NCBI RefSeq assembly: GCF_004320535.1
Contig: NZ_SIHY01000001.1
Location: 62,001 to 126,000 of the forward strand
Direction: 5' to 3'
Origin: Arthrobacter sp. S41
GTDB taxonomy: Bacteria; Actinomycetota; Actinomycetes; Actinomycetales; Micrococcaceae
Length of the DNA: 64,000 bases
Below the pieces are notes generated by a model. That model was not told where the DNA came from. It saw only the letters and a list, made by a program, of their open reading frames with translations, and did no database searches. Position 1 is the first letter of the stretch. Every line of letters starts with the position of its first letter. A program made the position numbers and the translations under genes. This document shows, in pieces, positions 61,776 to 64,000 of the stretch.

Positions 61776-63209
61776 ATGCTGTCCAACGCAGTGCGAAGTA
61801 AGTTCTTGCGCGCCACCCTCGGTGGGGCAATGGCTCTCGCTTTAACGTTGCCAGCGGGCCTAGTTGTCGCTGATGATCTTGATGATAAGAAGACCCAGGT
61901 TGAAGGAAATATCAACAACCTGGAAGAGGACATGGAATTCTTGGATTCCGATATCCAGGCAACCGACAAGAAGCTACGTGATCAGCAGGCTCAAGTACCT
62001 GCCGCTGAACAGGCATTGGCCGACGCGCAAAGCCGTGTCGCTAATGCCCAATCCGCTGTCGCTGATCTGAATGATCGATTGATCGCTGCTCAGTCGACTC
62101 GTGATCAGGTAACTGCCGAGATCGAGAAGAACGCCAAAAAGATCTCCGAAGCGAAAGCCGCCATGGCTTCCATCGCTTCCGAAGCTTATAAGCGCGGTGG
62201 CGTTTCCAGCGGACTGGACATGATCCTCAACATGGATTCGACCCAGCAGATGGCCGACGGCCTAGACTTGGCGAACCGTGCCATGGAATCGCAGAGCAAC
62301 ACTTATAACGATCTTGCGCAAGAGCAGGCCAATAACGAAAACAACAAGCTTCGCTTGAGCGCTGTCGAGAAGGAAATCTCCTCGCTCAAATCGCAGGCGG
62401 AAGAAGCCTTGGCGCAAGAGCAGACCGCTCGAAACCAGGCCCAAAACGCTAAGAATGAGCTTGATGCTTTGGTCGCCAGCACCGAGAAGTTGGGCGCTGA
62501 GCTCGAAGCGAAGAAACCACAGATTCAGGCCAAGCTAGCGGCACAGCAAAAAGAGTACGCTCAGGTTAAGTCCGATATCAAGGAACGCCAGGAGCGTTTG
62601 TTGCGTGAGGAAGCCGAACGTAAGCGTAAAGCTGCTGAAGCTGAAGCAAAGCGCAAGGCTGCCTACGAAGCAGAGCAAAAGCGTCTAGCTGAGGAAGCGG
62701 CAGCAAAGAAGAAAGCTTACAAAAAGAAAGCTTTCGTTCCTGCGCCAGTTTCCGAACCTACGGTTAGCAAGTCAGCGGGTTCAAGTGCTTGGGGATTGGT
62801 TAAGCCGACACCAAGTAATAACCTGACCTCAACCTTCGGATGGCGTCCGACTCCTGCCGGAACGATTGATTACGGTGGACAGGGTGGATACGTTCACGCC
62901 GGAATTGACTGGGGCTTTGGCGGACAATGCGGTGCACCGATTACCGCTGCGGCTGACGGCGAAGTTTGGACCGCTGGTTGGGGCGGAACTGCTGGCAACA
63001 AGGTCATCATTTCCCACGGCGTCGTCAAGGGCAAGGCCCTTGCTACCGGTTACCACCACATGTCGCGCGTTGCTGTAAGCGTCGGGCAACACGTGAAGCA
63101 GGGCGACGTAATCGGTTATGTCGGCACTACTGGCAACTCGACTGGCTGCCATCTGCACTTTGAAACTATCGTAAACGGCAATGCCGTGAACCCATTGGGA
63201 CTTCTCTAG
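61776..63209 (+). CDS. Secreted coiled-coil M23 peptidoglycan peptidase (probable FtsEX-controlled hydrolase)
   Basis: 477 residues. Signal peptide about 1-32 (ALALTLPAGLVVA), then a long coiled coil (about 35-300), a Lys/Ala/Glu-rich hinge, and a C-terminal M23 domain (about 350-477) with HAGIDW, YHHMSRV and HLHFETI, the zinc site. The layout is that of EnvC in Gram-negatives and PcsB-like partners of FtsX. The gene directly follows ftsX with GAAGGA before ATG 61776. All M23 zinc ligands seem present, so it is probably active itself rather than an activator. Confidence 0.9.
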   Translation: MLSNAVRSKFLRATLGGAMALALTLPAGLVVADDLDDKKTQVEGNINNLEEDMEFLDSDIQATDKKLRDQQAQVPAAEQALADAQSRVANAQSAVADLNDRLIAAQSTRDQVTAEIEKNAKKISEAKAAMASIASEAYKRGGVSSGLDMILNMDSTQQMADGLDLANRAMESQSNTYNDLAQEQANNENNKLRLSAVEKEISSLKSQAEEALAQEQTARNQAQNAKNELDALVASTEKLGAELEAKKPQIQAKLAAQQKEYAQVKSDIKERQERLLREEAERKRKAAEAEAKRKAAYEAEQKRLAEEAAAKKKAYKKKAFVPAPVSEPTVSKSAGSSAWGLVKPTPSNNLTSTFGWRPTPAGTIDYGGQGGYVHAGIDWGFGGQCGAPITAAADGEVWTAGWGGTAGNKVIISHGVVKGKALATGYHHMSRVAVSVGQHVKQGDVIGYVGTTGNSTGCHLHFETIVNGNAVNPLGLL

Positions 63210-63263
63210 CGCTAGACTTGTAATCTGTGCGCGGGAGTCCGCCCACGACATGCAAGGAGTAAC

Positions 63264-63737
63264 GTGGCTAAGAAAAATCAAGAAGATCGGGTGATTGCGA
63301 GTAATCGCAAGGCACGCCACGATTATGAAATCCTCGATACTTTTGAAGCTGGCATGGTGCTCAGTGGCACCGAAGTAAAGTCACTGCGCGAAGGTAAAGC
63401 CTCGCTAATTGACGGCTTCGGACAGTTCTACCGTGATGAGCTTTATATCGAGAACGTCTATATCCCTGAGTACCTCAACGGATCGTGGACCAATCATGCT
63501 GCACGCCGACGTCGTAAGCTCTTGTTGCACCGTCAAGAATTAGTGAAAATTGAGCGAAAGGTTGGCGAAGCTGGTCTCACCATCGTTCCATTGAGTCTCT
63601 ACTTCAAGTCGGGCCGAGCGAAAATCGAAATCGGTGTTGCACGCGGTAAGCGCGAGTACGACAAGCGCCAGACCTTGCGTGAGCAGCAAGACAATCGCGA
63701 GGCACTACGCGCCATGCGTGAGCGTAATCGCGGCTAG
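63264..63737 (+). CDS. smpB: SsrA-binding protein
   Basis: 157 residues. It binds tmRNA and brings it to stalled ribosomes. Motifs: [34 protein letters not shown], the YIPEY strand, and the C-terminal basic tail ([11 protein letters not shown]) that enters the decoding site. GTG 63264 follows AAGGAG. The ssrA gene lies directly downstream. Confidence 0.97.
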   Translation: MAKKNQEDRVIASNRKARHDYEILDTFEAGMVLSGTEVKSLREGKASLIDGFGQFYRDELYIENVYIPEYLNGSWTNHAARRRRKLLLHRQELVKIERKVGEAGLTIVPLSLYFKSGRAKIEIGVARGKREYDKRQTLREQQDNREALRAMRERNRG

Positions 63738-63767
63738 CTTAAAGACTAGATTGTGGCGTATCTTGCG

Positions 63768-63797
63768 TTGGGTTAGCCCAAGGCAATGCGCTATGAT
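63768..63797 (+). promoter_or_regulatory. Promoter of ssrA
   Basis: TTGGGT (63768-63773) and TATGAT (63792-63797) are separated by 18 bases and lie about 60 bases before the mature 5' end of tmRNA. Confidence 0.6.
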
Positions 63798-63856
63798 TGA
63801 AAAACACGCTCTTGGGCGTGGTTGTACCTGGGAAACTGGGACTGACAACAAAATAC

Positions 63857-64000
63857 GGGGATGATCGGTTTCGACGGTGTGAGTCGCGACAGATGAAGCG
63901 GGCCGAGGATGCAAAGTTATCTCGTAAACGCTCTTTGCAAAACAATAAGTGCCGAATCAAAGCGCACTGACTTCGCTCTCGCTGCCTAAGCAGCCAGACA
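63857..64000 (+). ncRNA. ssrA: tmRNA, 5' part (cut by window end)
   Basis: Starts GGGGATGATCGGTTTCGACG, the conserved 5' end of tmRNA that forms the tRNA-like acceptor stem with the missing 3' end. The tag frame runs GCC (63951) to TAA (63989) and encodes AESKRTDFALAA, an actinobacterial-type degradation tag ending in ALAA. The sequence after the stop (CAGCCAGACA) continues beyond the window. Confidence 0.95.

Noticed and set aside
1-64000. CRISPR array
   Set aside because: No regularly spaced repeats of 25-40 bases were seen; the only tandem repeats are very short (CA and a heptamer at 23.8-24.3 kb) or coding repeats in the tape measure gene.

Overview
The window is actinobacterial, most likely Micrococcaceae (Arthrobacter/Glutamicibacter-like). 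Evidence: a WhiB1-type protein, a GarA-FtsR-nuclease-MerR cluster, a class II DAHP synthase beside a PASTA kinase (as aroG/pknL in mycobacteria), the order prfB-ftsE-ftsX-M23 peptidase-smpB-ssrA, many GTG/TTG starts, and a tmRNA tag that reads AESKRTDFALAA. The genus is inference; the phylum is well supported.

1-19.6 kb: right-hand part of a siphovirus-type prophage. In order: tail assembly chaperone (cut by the window edge), tape measure, distal tail protein, tail hub, several small tail-tip/fibre genes including a four-gene tandem family, a GH18 hydrolase-like tail protein, then the lysis cassette (small membrane protein, M15 endolysin, holin-like protein, orphan wall-binding protein). Next comes a reverse-strand accessory operon (two small acidic proteins, an Aca2-like HTH protein, a lipoprotein), a HigB/HigA-type pair whose antitoxin carries an HExxH domain, and a CsbD protein. 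The end is a 3' fragment of a tRNA-Pro gene followed by a terminator, the probable attR. No integrase is present, so it should lie left of the window.

19.6-46.1 kb: host chromosome. PhzF-like protein, ABC-F ATPase, a flavin monooxygenase gene broken by two frameshifts that each sit on a short tandem repeat, DUF488 protein, the garA-ftsR cluster, ParA-like ATPase, pyruvate carboxylase, acyl-CoA synthetase, esterase, acyltransferase, DAHP synthase, PknL-like kinase, WhiB1, and a split FHA/FtsK-type ATPase that resembles type VII secretion EccC.

46.3-58.6 kb: a defence island that has replaced most of a Tad (Flp pilus) locus. It is flanked by the first ~90 codons of a cpaF/tadA ATPase gene on the left and by the end of a TadE/TadG-like pilus gene on the right. 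The cargo is a type I restriction-modification operon (hsdM-hsdS-hsdR) continuing into an HTH gene and a coiled-coil membrane protein gene, a truncated GIY-YIG-family gene, a small acidic protein, a DUF3644 protein with a HEPN-type RxxxxH motif, and a protein with a PD-(D/E)XK nuclease-like signature. The last two are the best candidates for uncharacterised defence effectors.

58.6-64 kb: conserved chromosome with release factor 2, the FtsEX pair, a coiled-coil M23 peptidase that is the probable FtsEX-controlled wall hydrolase, SmpB and tmRNA, the last two forming the ribosome-rescue pair.
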